Positions 8,430-16,711 of a DNA stretch of 47,727 nt are shown here, in pieces (within the stretch, counting starts at the first letter, position 1; each line of letters opens with the position of its first letter). This stretch comes from CAZPZZ01 sp964591245 (GTDB taxonomy: Bacteria > Acidobacteriota > Vicinamibacteria > Vicinamibacterales > UBA8438): the NCBI GenBank assembly GCA_964591245.1, contig CAZPZZ010000011.1, positions 1 through 47,727 of the forward strand. Reading direction: 5' to 3'. Under the pieces are notes generated by a model. It searched no databases. It worked only from the letters and a program-made list of their open reading frames with translations, and was not told where the DNA came from. Position numbers and translations under genes: made by a program.

Positions 8430-9040
8430 CTGTCGTGTGCTGGCTGCTATTTGGTGTGGCCAACACCGCGGCGGGCCCATCCATTCTGGTGTTGGCGTCG
8501 TCACCGGATGATGACCGAATTTTACCAGCGCAGGAAGCGATTGCATTCTGGAACGACCGCTTCGCGGAGCTCGAACTGGGGGTGCGATTCGACCAGGCGC
8601 GGGTAGTCGTGGGGGTGCCGGCAGCGCGAACGTTGGAGACGTATGCCCGGCAGGTCGTGACCCGTGCGGTTCAACTTCCCGCGGGCAATGCTGAACCACG
8701 TCCTCCGAGTGCGTTGACCGATCTCACTGGCGACATCGTGGTCTTGTTGTCGCGTCAAGACATCATGTCATTCACGTGGCCGATGCCGAAGGTGTCACCA
8801 CCACGCTATTTGGTTGTGATCCGGCAGGTGCGGGGGGCCTATAGACGCGACGCTATGGTCACTCGGCACGTCGTGGCACATGAACTTGGCCATGCGCTCG
8901 GGTTAGACCATAACGCCGAATCCCACACGCTCATGTGTGGGCCGTGCGAGCCACTCTTGTCGGAGACCGATGACACTGGGTTCTTACCGCTGACGGCGGG
9001 TGAGCGCATGCGATTACGTGGGCGTTATCCCCTACGCTGA
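8387..9040 (+). CDS. Exported matrixin-like zinc metalloprotease
   Basis: A 217-residue protein from the ATG at 8387, chosen because it gives a normal signal peptide (residues 1-29, ending NTAAG). The frame is open further upstream, to 8312. The zinc motif is complete: HELGHALGLDH with His165, Glu166, His169 and His175, followed by a Met-turn candidate LMCGP at 182-186. This is the HExxHxxGxxH signature of metzincins of the M10 matrixin type. The catalytic domain is short and has no propeptide cysteine switch that I can recognise. It overlaps the TVP38 gene by 43 bases and closes the operon. A role in processing a partner of the DUF1592/DUF1552 pair is possible but inferred only from position. 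Confidence 0.87.
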   Translation: MRGRRSGAVSRCCLAVVCWLLFGVANTAAGPSILVLASSPDDDRILPAQEAIAFWNDRFAELELGVRFDQARVVVGVPAARTLETYARQVVTRAVQLPAGNAEPRPPSALTDLTGDIVVLLSRQDIMSFTWPMPKVSPPRYLVVIRQVRGAYRRDAMVTRHVVAHELGHALGLDHNAESHTLMCGPCEPLLSETDDTGFLPLTAGERMRLRGRYPLR

Positions 9041-9156
9041 CATCCCTGAGGTCGTCAGCTGAGCCGTGAAGACCGGCTGGTGGAAATCGACGGCCCCCTG
9101 ACTCCTTCGAGCGTTTTTGCCCTGTTTTGGCAATATCCGTGACAGCCGCGAGGCGC

Positions 9157-10068
9157 CTACTGGACGACTGTCACCGTGATGTCGATGGGGGTGGTGTTGA
9201 TCGTGTCGTCGGCATAGGCGCGCACTACGTGCGTGCCAGGTTCACTGAATGTGATCGTCGTGGTGGCTTCGCCGCCGCGTCCACCCTCGATTGCGGAGCT
9301 TATAGGAGAAAAGCGGACTGCACCGGGTCCGCGGTAGTGGAGCCATGTCACGCCGAGGCCGGTTTCGCCAGCCACCCGGGCGTCGACAATTGCCTGGTTG
9401 GTGGGATGCCGGCGTGAGGCTTGCCTGGCGCGAGCGGCAGCCAGTTGAGCCGCCCGTGCGGCATCGTCGTCTGCGGCGGTGTCGTTCCGCCGTGGCCGAG
9501 CTCCAGGAATGCCATCGTCACTGACGATCGCGGTTAGGGTGAGCGTATCGGGCAGGGTCACCGTGAGATCGGTCCCCTCGGTGATACGGATCGCCGGATG
9601 CTGGTTATCAGCGGGGGCTCCGCGGGCTCCCATGCCTCGGTTCGCCCGGATGACGCCATCGTCAATTTCCCAGCTCGGCCAGAGCGAGCCGAATGCTTGG
9701 GCGGTTTGGCCGTTGGTGGTCAATGTCCAGACAAGGTCTTGCTCGCCCCAATCAGCAGGTACCGGCACCTCAAAGACGAACTGTTGCCGGCGGGTGTAGA
9801 AGCGGGTGGGCTGTCCGCGGTCCACCGGACCGGGTTCAAATCCGTTGCCAGAGCCAATCGAGGCTTCCGGCATTTCCTGGTAGTTCCGGTTCATGTACCC
9901 GAACACCATGGTGAAGGTGCCGTCAGCATTTTGGATCCAACCTTCGTACACGGGGGCAACGTTCTGCCCCCGGTCGTACCGGATCTGGCCAGTTGCGTCA
10001 GCGGCTGTCAATACGAAGAGCAGCGCGGCCGCGGCGCACGTGTGAAACGTTTGAGAGGCGATCCTCAT
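9157..10068 (-). CDS. Exported protein of unknown function, acidobacterial 'NVAPVYEGW' family
   Basis: A 303-residue protein with a signal peptide (about 1-27, ending ATGQ). The N-terminal block is NVAPVYEGWIQNADGTF followed by MVFGYMNRNYQE and, later, GQPTRFYTRRQQFVFEVPVP and LVWTLTTNGQT. I recognise it as a recurring module of exported acidobacterial proteins with no assigned function. A charged Ala/Arg-rich linker lies around 195-225. The C-terminal part, GTHVVRAYADDT, looks like an Ig-like or PKD-like beta-sandwich strand pattern. No catalytic motif is visible. It begins 17 bases after the stop of the cytochrome/monooxygenase-like gene, so the two are probably one operon. Confidence 0.85.
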   Translation of the reverse strand: MRIASQTFHTCAAAALLFVLTAADATGQIRYDRGQNVAPVYEGWIQNADGTFTMVFGYMNRNYQEMPEASIGSGNGFEPGPVDRGQPTRFYTRRQQFVFEVPVPADWGEQDLVWTLTTNGQTAQAFGSLWPSWEIDDGVIRANRGMGARGAPADNQHPAIRITEGTDLTVTLPDTLTLTAIVSDDGIPGARPRRNDTAADDDAARAAQLAAARARQASRRHPTNQAIVDARVAGETGLGVTWLHYRGPGAVRFSPISSAIEGGRGGEATTTITFSEPGTHVVRAYADDTINTTPIDITVTVVQ

Positions 10069-10085
10069 GACACGTAGTCCATTGG

Positions 10086-11381
10086 CTAGTTGTCGTCAGT
10101 TTGCTGCATCGACTCGCGCTCGGCGACTGCCGCCGCGAAGGCGTCATCGTCGAGCTCGTAGTAGCTCGTCCACGTGAACGCCATGTCGTCACTGGACCGT
10201 TGTCCGAAGCCGGTCCAGTTCCGCGGATCCGGGTTCCATCGATTGCCACGTGAGTTGTCGTGCCAAGTGATGGTGTGAAGGAATGAGCCCTTCGGAAGTA
10301 GAGGTTGCACATCGTCTGCGTAGTTGTAAACGATATGCCACCCGAAATCCCATACGGCACAGCTGATCGTTTCCGTGTTGCCGTCCGGGAGGATGGCCTC
10401 AATGCACTGGCGTTTGCCACGGTTATGGAGATGCGGTTGGAAGCCCGTGAGTCGCACGTTCGCGTCAAACGCGTGGTAGCTGTCGTGCCGTACCTCATCG
10501 TCACCCGGGGGAATGTCCAGGTCGAAATTCTGCGCCAAGGCCTTTGAGAACAATTCGTGTTTTGGTTCTTCGCCCTTGGGGTAGAACGTCAGGCCAACAC
10601 TCGTTCGGTCGGTGGTTTCTTTGCCGATCGACGCATAGTGCATGTTGAAGCGGATGATGGACCCCGCTTTCACGAGACGTCCTGTTCCGTCTGGGAAGAC
10701 ATCGCCGTTCTTGCCCTGTGCGTATTCGTTGAGAAAATCACCTTGCTCGGCGTCTTCTGTTTCCTGTAGGCGTGTAACAGCATGGTGCACGACCGGGAAG
10801 CCTTCGGCAGACGGCTTGGTCTCGACGGCCTTGATCCAGCGATCTTCCGTGAGACCTGAGTCTGAAAAGAGGTCTCCCCACCAGTTGGCGCCGTCTGCGG
10901 GCACCGTAAAGGGATCGGGGATGGGTACGATTAAGTCGGGCTCGCCAATATGCCATTTGTCGCGGTCAGCGAAGACGCGCGCGGGCGGCATGTCTTCAGG
11001 GTTGCCACGCGGCGCTCCTGCGTCCACCCAGGCGACGATGGTGGCAATCTGGTCGTCGCTCAGCGAGCGGTCATATTTGAAACCCTGGACCCCGACGTTC
11101 TTGTCTATGTACCACGGCGGCATCGTCCGGGACGCGACCTTGTCCCTGATCGAGCGGGCCCAGGGGCGTGATTCTTCGAACGTCACGAGCGACATCGGGG
11201 CAATAGCACCTTCCCGATGACAGCTTTGGCAGGACTCCTGGAAGATAGGCGCGATATCTCTCGTGAACGTAACTTCAGCCTCTTGCCCTGCGGCGTTCGC
11301 GGGAACCGGTTGGCCCACGAGCAGTGCAGCAACCATGGCAATGAGTGAACCGACGACGAGGGTTCGGTGTCTGGTATTCAT
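10086..11381 (-). CDS. Exported cytochrome c / copper monooxygenase-like protein
   Basis: A 431-residue protein from the ATG at 11381 (MNTRHRTL); an upstream in-frame ATG seven codons earlier is less likely, because the signal peptide fits the shorter form. The signal peptide is about 1-31 and is followed by a cytochrome c domain with CQSCH at 51-55 and the downstream TMPPWY segment, whose Met is a plausible axial ligand. The rest resembles the copper type II ascorbate-dependent monooxygenase fold: HHAV near residue 205, NMHYASIG, and FQPHLHNRGK, where H-x-H could bind copper. The fusion of a heme domain to a PHM-like domain is common in Acidobacteria and marine bacteria, but its substrate is unknown. 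It precedes the 'NVAPVYEGW' gene by 17 bases. Confidence 0.85.
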   Translation of the reverse strand: MNTRHRTLVVGSLIAMVAALLVGQPVPANAAGQEAEVTFTRDIAPIFQESCQSCHREGAIAPMSLVTFEESRPWARSIRDKVASRTMPPWYIDKNVGVQGFKYDRSLSDDQIATIVAWVDAGAPRGNPEDMPPARVFADRDKWHIGEPDLIVPIPDPFTVPADGANWWGDLFSDSGLTEDRWIKAVETKPSAEGFPVVHHAVTRLQETEDAEQGDFLNEYAQGKNGDVFPDGTGRLVKAGSIIRFNMHYASIGKETTDRTSVGLTFYPKGEEPKHELFSKALAQNFDLDIPPGDDEVRHDSYHAFDANVRLTGFQPHLHNRGKRQCIEAILPDGNTETISCAVWDFGWHIVYNYADDVQPLLPKGSFLHTITWHDNSRGNRWNPDPRNWTGFGQRSSDDMAFTWTSYYELDDDAFAAAVAERESMQQTDDN

Positions 11382-11611
11382 CGCGCATCCTCCTAAGATC
11401 ACGTTTGGCTAATGATGCGCCTCAGGGGGAGGCCCTGTCAATCATTCTGGGATGTTTCCGGTTTCGGCAAAATGTTGCCGATTGTGTTTCGGCCTGCGTG
11501 AATTTCAGACGTACGTGATCGCGTGGGCGGGAGGTGTCTCGTGCGCCGGCTTGTCCTGCGGTACGGGCAATCGCTATTCCGCAATCGCTCTTGGTAACTA
11601 GGGCGAAGTGC

Positions 11612-11654
11612 TTCCGTCTCCGGGCAGCCGGTAGTCGGCTGCCCGGAGACGGAA
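11612..11654. repeat. Perfect 19-bp inverted repeat with 5-base loop
   Basis: TTCCGTCTCCGGGCAGCCG (11612-11630) and its exact reverse complement (11636-11654) flank the loop GTAGT. It lies four bases beyond the amidohydrolase stop on the minus strand. The stem is strong, but neither side has a T run, so it is an atypical terminator, an RNA-stabilising 3' hairpin, or a palindromic repetitive element. I see no second copy in the window. Confidence 0.85.
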
Positions 11655-11658
11655 TAGG

Positions 11659-13020
11659 TTACGGGGTGGGTAGCAGTCCGGCGCGGTCGATCCATTCGCC
11701 GAGCCGCATGACCTGGTCGATCTCGAGCGTGTTCCGGATGTCGACAAGGGGATCGGCATTAAGCACGACGAGGTCGGCAACCTTGCCGGCTTCGAGTGTG
11801 CCAAAGTCTGCCTCGCCAACTGGAGGCATTTGCCCGGCCCCGGTCGCCGTCGCGGCGACAATTGCCTGCATTGGCGTTAATCCCGCTTCGACGTACAGCT
11901 CCATCTCATGGTGCATACCCCAGCCAAATGGCACATTGGAGGTCCCGGCGTCGTTACCAAGCGCGACCGTGATCCCCGCGTCGTGGATCGTCTTGACGAA
12001 ATCCTGGACCTGGCGGAAGGCAGCTTTACGATCTTCAAAGTCGGGGGCGTCGATGACCGCTGCTCGATTTTCTGGGTCATCCCAGCGGGCGAGCGCATCC
12101 GGATTGAATGCGGATCGCAACGCCGGATCGTCCAACAACTCCGGGTGCTCTGCGAAGTGCCAATTGTTTTGCACGATTGAAAGTGTCGGCGTGAACGACA
12201 CGCCATTTTCGAGGCACATCTGAAGGAATTCCTCGGAAGGCGTTGGTTCGTCGACTGGGGCACCGGCACCCGGGCCGAAAGTCAGGACGGTGCTGTGGAG
12301 GAAGTCTCGTAGCCCAGCCTGAACCAATTGCCGGCCATCCGCTTCGTCATCGATGTGCGCGACCGGCACAGCGCCGTTTTGGATCGCTTCATCGACAATC
12401 GCCGTCCTGATCTCTGGTGTGATCTTCAGTCCTGGATCGGGCATTTCGTTGACCCACATCTTGATGAAGTGCACGCCTAGGGCAACTTGCTCACGGACCA
12501 TTGCACGGGCTTCTTCTTCGGTCGTGGGGGCGTTCCGACCGGAGGCGTTGAATCCATTGGGGTGGGAGAACCCAAGGCCGGCCGTGTAGGCCCGAGGAAA
12601 TCCGGGTCGTCCCGCATTGGCTTCGAGTAGGAAGGGAACGGCATCGGCGGAGTCACTGCCGATGCTGCGCCCGGTGGTCACCCCATAGTAAAGCTGGGTC
12701 TGGAACTGACGTGCGATTTCTTCTGGACCTCCGCGATAATGCACGTGCAGGTTCACCAGCCCCGGAATGATGGTTTTCCCGGTCACATCGATAACGTCGG
12801 CGCCCTCTGGAACCGGAGTCGTGTCCTGGGTGCCGACACTCGTGATGCGGCCGTCACGAATCAGGATTACGGCATCCGTCACTGGTGCGGAACCGGTCCC
12901 GTCTATGACGTGAGCGCCGACCAACGCCAATCCGCCAGGTTCAACGACAGGCGTAGAATCTTCGGCGCAACCAGAAAGACTCACCACTAGTCCCAATAGC
13001 ACTACCCATAGTTGTCTCAT
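11659..13020 (-). CDS. Lipoprotein amidohydrolase
   Basis: A 453-residue metal-dependent amidohydrolase from ATG 13018-13020, chosen for the GAGAGG ribosome site about 8 bases before it; an upstream ATG 14 codons earlier lacks this. The N-terminus is a lipoprotein signal with lipobox LSGC (Cys18). The TIM-barrel metal sites are present: HVH at 92-94, Lys187 in FIKMWV as a candidate bridging carboxylated lysine, His222, His242, and Asp357 in GNDAGTSN. The C-terminal GTLEAGKVADLVVLNADP is the usual amidohydrolase ending. This exported subgroup is related to imidazolonepropionase-like and Xaa-Pro dipeptidase-like amidohydrolases; the substrate is not predictable. It is transcribed alone, with a hairpin just after its stop. 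Confidence 0.92.
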   Translation of the reverse strand: MRQLWVVLLGLVVSLSGCAEDSTPVVEPGGLALVGAHVIDGTGSAPVTDAVILIRDGRITSVGTQDTTPVPEGADVIDVTGKTIIPGLVNLHVHYRGGPEEIARQFQTQLYYGVTTGRSIGSDSADAVPFLLEANAGRPGFPRAYTAGLGFSHPNGFNASGRNAPTTEEEARAMVREQVALGVHFIKMWVNEMPDPGLKITPEIRTAIVDEAIQNGAVPVAHIDDEADGRQLVQAGLRDFLHSTVLTFGPGAGAPVDEPTPSEEFLQMCLENGVSFTPTLSIVQNNWHFAEHPELLDDPALRSAFNPDALARWDDPENRAAVIDAPDFEDRKAAFRQVQDFVKTIHDAGITVALGNDAGTSNVPFGWGMHHEMELYVEAGLTPMQAIVAATATGAGQMPPVGEADFGTLEAGKVADLVVLNADPLVDIRNTLEIDQVMRLGEWIDRAGLLPTP

Positions 13021-13414
13021 GTAGAACCTCTCAGAAAAAATGATCATGTGTGTCCAGCGCATAACACGGTAGCCGCTGCGTGCCGAGCGCTACGGACCGT
13101 GCGGCACTGGACATCGACGGATGCGGTGACACTGCCGAAGAAGGCCGTCGTGACCACTAATTTAGTTGGACATTAACACGTGTCGTGGGTCCGTGACTGT
13201 GACCGTGGCACCCGTGGATGTGTCATAGGAGATTTCTGCACTCGTCTCCCGGCCCTGTCCGTCTCAGGTTCGTCGATTCCTGTTACCTTGCCAGTGGGCC
13301 CTGCACGATATTTCGAGCCGAAGCATCGCCGGTGCCCTGTGGGTCTCCCTGGAGTCGTGATCTAGCCAGTGGCAAGGGACGGTGGCAAGATAAGGAGACG
13401 CGACCGAGGGGACC
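13021..13414. other. Intergenic region between divergent amidohydrolase and eda
   Basis: About 390 bases between divergent genes with no convincing ORF. It must hold both promoters. A short AT-rich stretch around 13158-13178 (CTAATTTAGTTGGACATTAA) is the most promoter-like part. AAGGAGA at 13393-13399 lies some 15 bases before the eda start and is rather distant for a ribosome site; the nearer GAGGGGA is the likelier one. Confidence 0.5.
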
Positions 13415-14056
13415 ATGGAACTCAATCGATTCAAACGTCGACCCTTGATGGGGATCGTCCGTGGCATCACGTTGGAAGACCTTGAGCCGGTGGTGACACA
13501 CGCCATCGACGCCGGTCTTGAAACTCTTGAAATCACAATGAACACCGATGGGGCTGCCGACCTGATCGCTCGCACCCGGGAGATCGCTGGCGATAGCCTG
13601 ACGCTGGGGGCAGGAACGGTGCTCGACCGGCGAGGTCTCGACCTTGCTCTGGCGGCCGGGGCGAGCTTCATCGTGCTACCGGTGTTAATAGATGAAGTTG
13701 TGTCGCGGTGTGTAGAACGGGGCGTACCGGTATTTCCTGGCGCATTGACGCCGACTGAGGTTGCGGCGGCGTGGCGAGCTGGAGCAGCCATGGTGAAAGT
13801 GTTTCCGGCGAAGGCGTTTGGTCCGACGTATTTTGGTGAGTTGAAGGGGCCTTTTGGCGACCTGAGGCTTCTGGCCTGTGGAGGCGTCTCGGCTGAGAAT
13901 CTGGCTGCCTATGCGCGTGGTGGAGCGGATGCGTTCGCATTTGGGGCAAGTGTATTTCGGTCTGACTGGATCGCGGCCGGTGAATACGCGCGCATCGGCC
14001 AGGGGATCAGTGACCTTGTCGACGCGTATGATGACGCTGTCGGCAAGCAGGGATGA
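13415..14056 (+). CDS. eda: 2-dehydro-3-deoxyphosphogluconate (KDPG) aldolase
   Basis: A 213-residue class I aldolase that splits KDPG into pyruvate and glyceraldehyde-3-phosphate, the last step of the Entner-Doudoroff route; homologues may also act on KDPGal or 4-hydroxy-2-oxoglutarate. The Schiff-base lysine is Lys128 in MVKVFPA. The catalytic glutamate is probably Glu39 in ETLEIT, with Arg16 (GIVRG) and the phosphate loops GAGTV (66-70) and ACGGVS (154-159) also present. FPGALTPTE (107-115) is the usual active-site loop. The length matches the family. No other Entner-Doudoroff gene is adjacent, and the gene seems to stand alone. Confidence 0.93.
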   Translation: MELNRFKRRPLMGIVRGITLEDLEPVVTHAIDAGLETLEITMNTDGAADLIARTREIAGDSLTLGAGTVLDRRGLDLALAAGASFIVLPVLIDEVVSRCVERGVPVFPGALTPTEVAAAWRAGAAMVKVFPAKAFGPTYFGELKGPFGDLRLLACGGVSAENLAAYARGGADAFAFGASVFRSDWIAAGEYARIGQGISDLVDAYDDAVGKQG

Positions 14057-14194
14057 GATCAGACGTCTACCCCGCTCATGCCCGGGTTTCCTGTGGCGCT
14101 GTTGTTTCCAGCGATTGTCGGCGGCGTGAGCAACGTGATAGCGGTAAGCCCGAGGCGTTGATGTGCTCGTCATCTGAGAAGGGACTCTATTGCC

Positions 14195-15223
14195 ATGATT
14201 CGTGTTGTCACTCGAACCCGTCTTCTGGTTCCCACTGACGAGCGCGGGCTGGCGTCTGCCCGGGCTGTCTTTCTGAGCCTGGTCTTTCTATCCTTGCTGG
14301 CGTCTTGGGCGGTGGCCGGGCAGTCTCCGACACTCCGCACCCCAGACGGGCATCCGGATTTGCAGGGGGTCTGGAATTTCTCGACGGCTACGCCGATGGA
14401 ACGCCCTGAAGACCTCGAAGGTAAAGATACGTTGAGTCCGGAAGAAGCGGCAGCCTGGGAGCAGCAACTGGCGGAGCGGCGGGCGTCCGACGAGTCCGAG
14501 AACGAAAACGCCCCGCTCGAGGCGCGTGTCGGTTACAGCGTTCGGGTCTGGTTCGAGACTGGCCATACCCTCCAGCGTCAGCGGACGTCATTGATCATTG
14601 ATCCTCCGGATGGTCGCATTCCGATGGTCAGTGCGGCTGTGGAAGCGAGGCGGGCCCTTCGCCGGGAAAGACGTCAGCGGAACGCCCATGGCCCCGAAGA
14701 TCGAGGCAGTTTTGAACGGTGTTTGGTGGGATTCAACTCTGGTCCACCGATGACGCCGAGTGCATACAACAACAACGTCCAGCTCTTTCAGACGCCTGAC
14801 CACGTTGTCATCTAGAACGAGATGGTTCACAGCGTTCGGGTCATTCCACTCGATGGGCGCGATCCTCTGCCGGATGGAGTTCGTCTGTGGACTGGCGACT
14901 CACGGGGGTACTGGGAAAACGAGACCTTGGTCGTCGAGACGACCAACTTCTCGGCCTCATCGGGGCTGGCGCTGGGTGGCTGGATTTCGAGTGCCAATCT
15001 ACACCTGGTTGAACGATTTCGGCGCGTCGATTCCGAGACCTTGGAATACGAATTTACCGTGACTGATCCGACGAGTTGGGCGTCACCCTGGACGGCACTA
15101 GTACAGATGGCGAAGACAGAACAGCCTCTCTATGAGTATGCGTGCCATGAAGGCAACTACTCGATGGCGAGTTCTCTCTCCGGCGCGCGAGCGCTGGACG
15201 CGCGCGTGGAGGATCCTCGATAG
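14195..15223 (+). pseudogene. Exported 'DGxPDLxGxW' family protein interrupted by in-frame TAG
   Basis: One continuous frame of 343 codons is broken by a single TAG at 14813-14815. The first part (206 residues) has a signal peptide (about 1-43) and the family's TPDGHPDLQGVW opening, then LIIDPPDGRIP and LFQTPDHVVI. The frame resumes at once with NEMVHSVRVIPLDGR and runs to a natural stop, ending in YEYACHEGNY. The convergent neighbour (15245-16255) has an uninterrupted IIQEMGHIVRTIPLDGR at the same place, so the stop lies inside a conserved strand. A Leu or Ile codon one base away from TAG would explain it. Either this is a recent nonsense mutation, an assembly error, or readthrough. An ATG at 14822 could restart translation but has no ribosome site. 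The family's function is unknown. Confidence 0.85.
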
Positions 15224-15241
15224 GAGTGTCCACGCGCGCGT
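15198..15241 (+). terminator. Hairpin terminator overlapping the end of the interrupted gene
   Basis: ACGCGCGCGTGGA (15198-15210) pairs perfectly with 15229-15241 (13 bp). The loop contains an inner TCCT/AGGA stem and the TAG stop of the upstream gene. It is followed by TTTCTTATT on the plus strand. It lies between convergent genes and overlaps coding sequence. The T-rich tail favours plus-strand termination; the stem may also stop minus-strand readthrough. Confidence 0.7.
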
Positions 15242-15244
15242 TTC

Positions 15245-16255
15245 TTATTGCCCTTCCGCGGCGGCGCGTTCTTCTGCCCGCGCGCCACCGAGTATGCCAG
15301 GCATGGCGTAATTGCCTTCATGGCACGCATACTCGAAAATCGGTTCGTTGGTGGCGTCAAGTAGCAATTCGACGGTCCATGGGCTGGTCCAGACGGTTGG
15401 ATCGGTCAACGTGATCTCCTGTCGGAGGACGGTGGGGGAGACGCGGGTAAAGCGTTCTACCAATACGAGGTTTTCGGATGCCCCGCTGAAACGGCTGCGA
15501 GGGTCGTAATTACGAGTCTCGACCACCAACGTATCTCCGTCCCATCGTCCTCGCGCGTTGCCTGTCCATTGTGGGACGGTGGAATCGAGATGCGGTCGGC
15601 CATCGAGTGGGATAGTGCGAACGATGTGGCCCATCTCCTGGATGATGCTGATCTGATCGGGCGTCTGAAAGATCTGGAAATAGCTGTTGTATCCGGAGGA
15701 CATTCTCGGGGCCGCGAAGTGGAGGCACCGGTCCCCTAGGCCGCGACTCTCTGGTCCATCAGAGGGCCCGCCGCGATTGGCGGCGGCCTGTTCGGCACGT
15801 GTTTCCGCCGCCGGGGTCAGAGGCGGTCGGCGCCCGTTCGGCGGATCAATGATCAGTGATGTCCGGTTGTCGAGGTCGCGGGTGACCAACCAGAAGGCGT
15901 TGTAGTTTCCAGTGACGGCATCAAAATCTTGAAACGTCGCATTCCCAAGTGCTTGCTGGATGAGTCGATCCCCTAGAAGGTCTCCGGCTTGTTCGGAGTC
16001 ACGGAAGGCCGCGATTTGTGCGCTCAGTTCGGCCAACTCTTCGTCACTGAGTGTGGCTTTTTGGCCCAGCTGTTGAGGCCGTTCCATGGGCGTCGCTCGG
16101 TTGTTGGCCCAGATTCCCTGCAGACTCGGTCGACCATCGGCCGTACGGGGGGGAGTCCATTCGCCGGAGGAGTTGCTCTGTCCGGCCTCTGCGCGGGACG
16201 CGAGGAAGACCAAAGCCACCGCCACGATTATTGCCGTCCAGTTCCGAGTAGTCAT
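15245..16255 (-). CDS. Exported 'DGxPSLQGIW' family protein, intact paralogue
   Basis: A 336-residue protein from ATG 16255 (MTTRNWTAII), chosen because it opens a proper signal peptide (cleavage near AEAGQ); the frame extends 17 codons further up. The mature protein opens with RTADGRPSLQGIWANN and carries SLIIDPPNGRRPP, IFQTPDQISI, EMGHIVRTIPLDGR, GRWDGDTLVVET and YEYACHEGNYAM. These blocks recur in the interrupted gene next door and, more distantly, in the gene at 39330. The family is abundant in Acidobacteria and some Proteobacteria, is exported, and has no known function. Its stop lies 22 bases from that of its convergent paralogue. Confidence 0.88.
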   Translation of the reverse strand: MTTRNWTAIIVAVALVFLASRAEAGQSNSSGEWTPPRTADGRPSLQGIWANNRATPMERPQQLGQKATLSDEELAELSAQIAAFRDSEQAGDLLGDRLIQQALGNATFQDFDAVTGNYNAFWLVTRDLDNRTSLIIDPPNGRRPPLTPAAETRAEQAAANRGGPSDGPESRGLGDRCLHFAAPRMSSGYNSYFQIFQTPDQISIIQEMGHIVRTIPLDGRPHLDSTVPQWTGNARGRWDGDTLVVETRNYDPRSRFSGASENLVLVERFTRVSPTVLRQEITLTDPTVWTSPWTVELLLDATNEPIFEYACHEGNYAMPGILGGARAEERAAAEGQ

Positions 16256-16711
16256 GAGTCTCCTGTCGCGTTGTGCGTGCCGTTGCGTCTGGGCACCCTC
16301 GAGCATATCTCTTGGTGCTGTTCACCTGACGGACAAGGCTATGAGCCGAGTAGGGTTGTGTGCATCAATATTATCGCTGCGTCTGATGATTGCAGACTGC
16401 CTCCCGCCGGTGCAACGGTCAGCTGGGTCTGTACCCGGCAACTCTGCAGCCTTTGGGGAGGAACTGTGAGGCCGATGTCTGGGGGCGCGCGCGATCTTGG
16501 CTTGAGTCACGGCCCGGAAGCGCGTAGATTGACGATATCTAATTTACGGAGTGCAGGCGGTTGGCGGATGTGTCCTGATATGGTGTGGGGTAAGGCATCG
16601 ATGGAGCCGGAGCCTTGTCGCGAGCATGGGATGGGAGCGGCGAAAGCGCGACGTTCCGCGGGGTGGAGTTCGTAGCGGATACGGCAGGCAACGCTGGAAG
16701 AGGAGAAGACG
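16256..16711. other. Intergenic region upstream of exported aldolase
   Basis: About 455 bases between divergent genes, with no ORF that looks coding: frames open here are extensions of antisense frames. A GATATCTAATTTACGG stretch near 16533-16548 is the only AT-rich, promoter-like part. GGAAGAGGAGAAG at 16696-16708 just upstream of the next gene is a good ribosome site. Confidence 0.5.

Noticed and set aside
14813..14815. Pyrrolysine decoding of the TAG codon
   Set aside because: The homologous residue is an ordinary aliphatic in a conserved strand, no pyl gene is in the window, and the phylum is not known for pyrrolysine use here.
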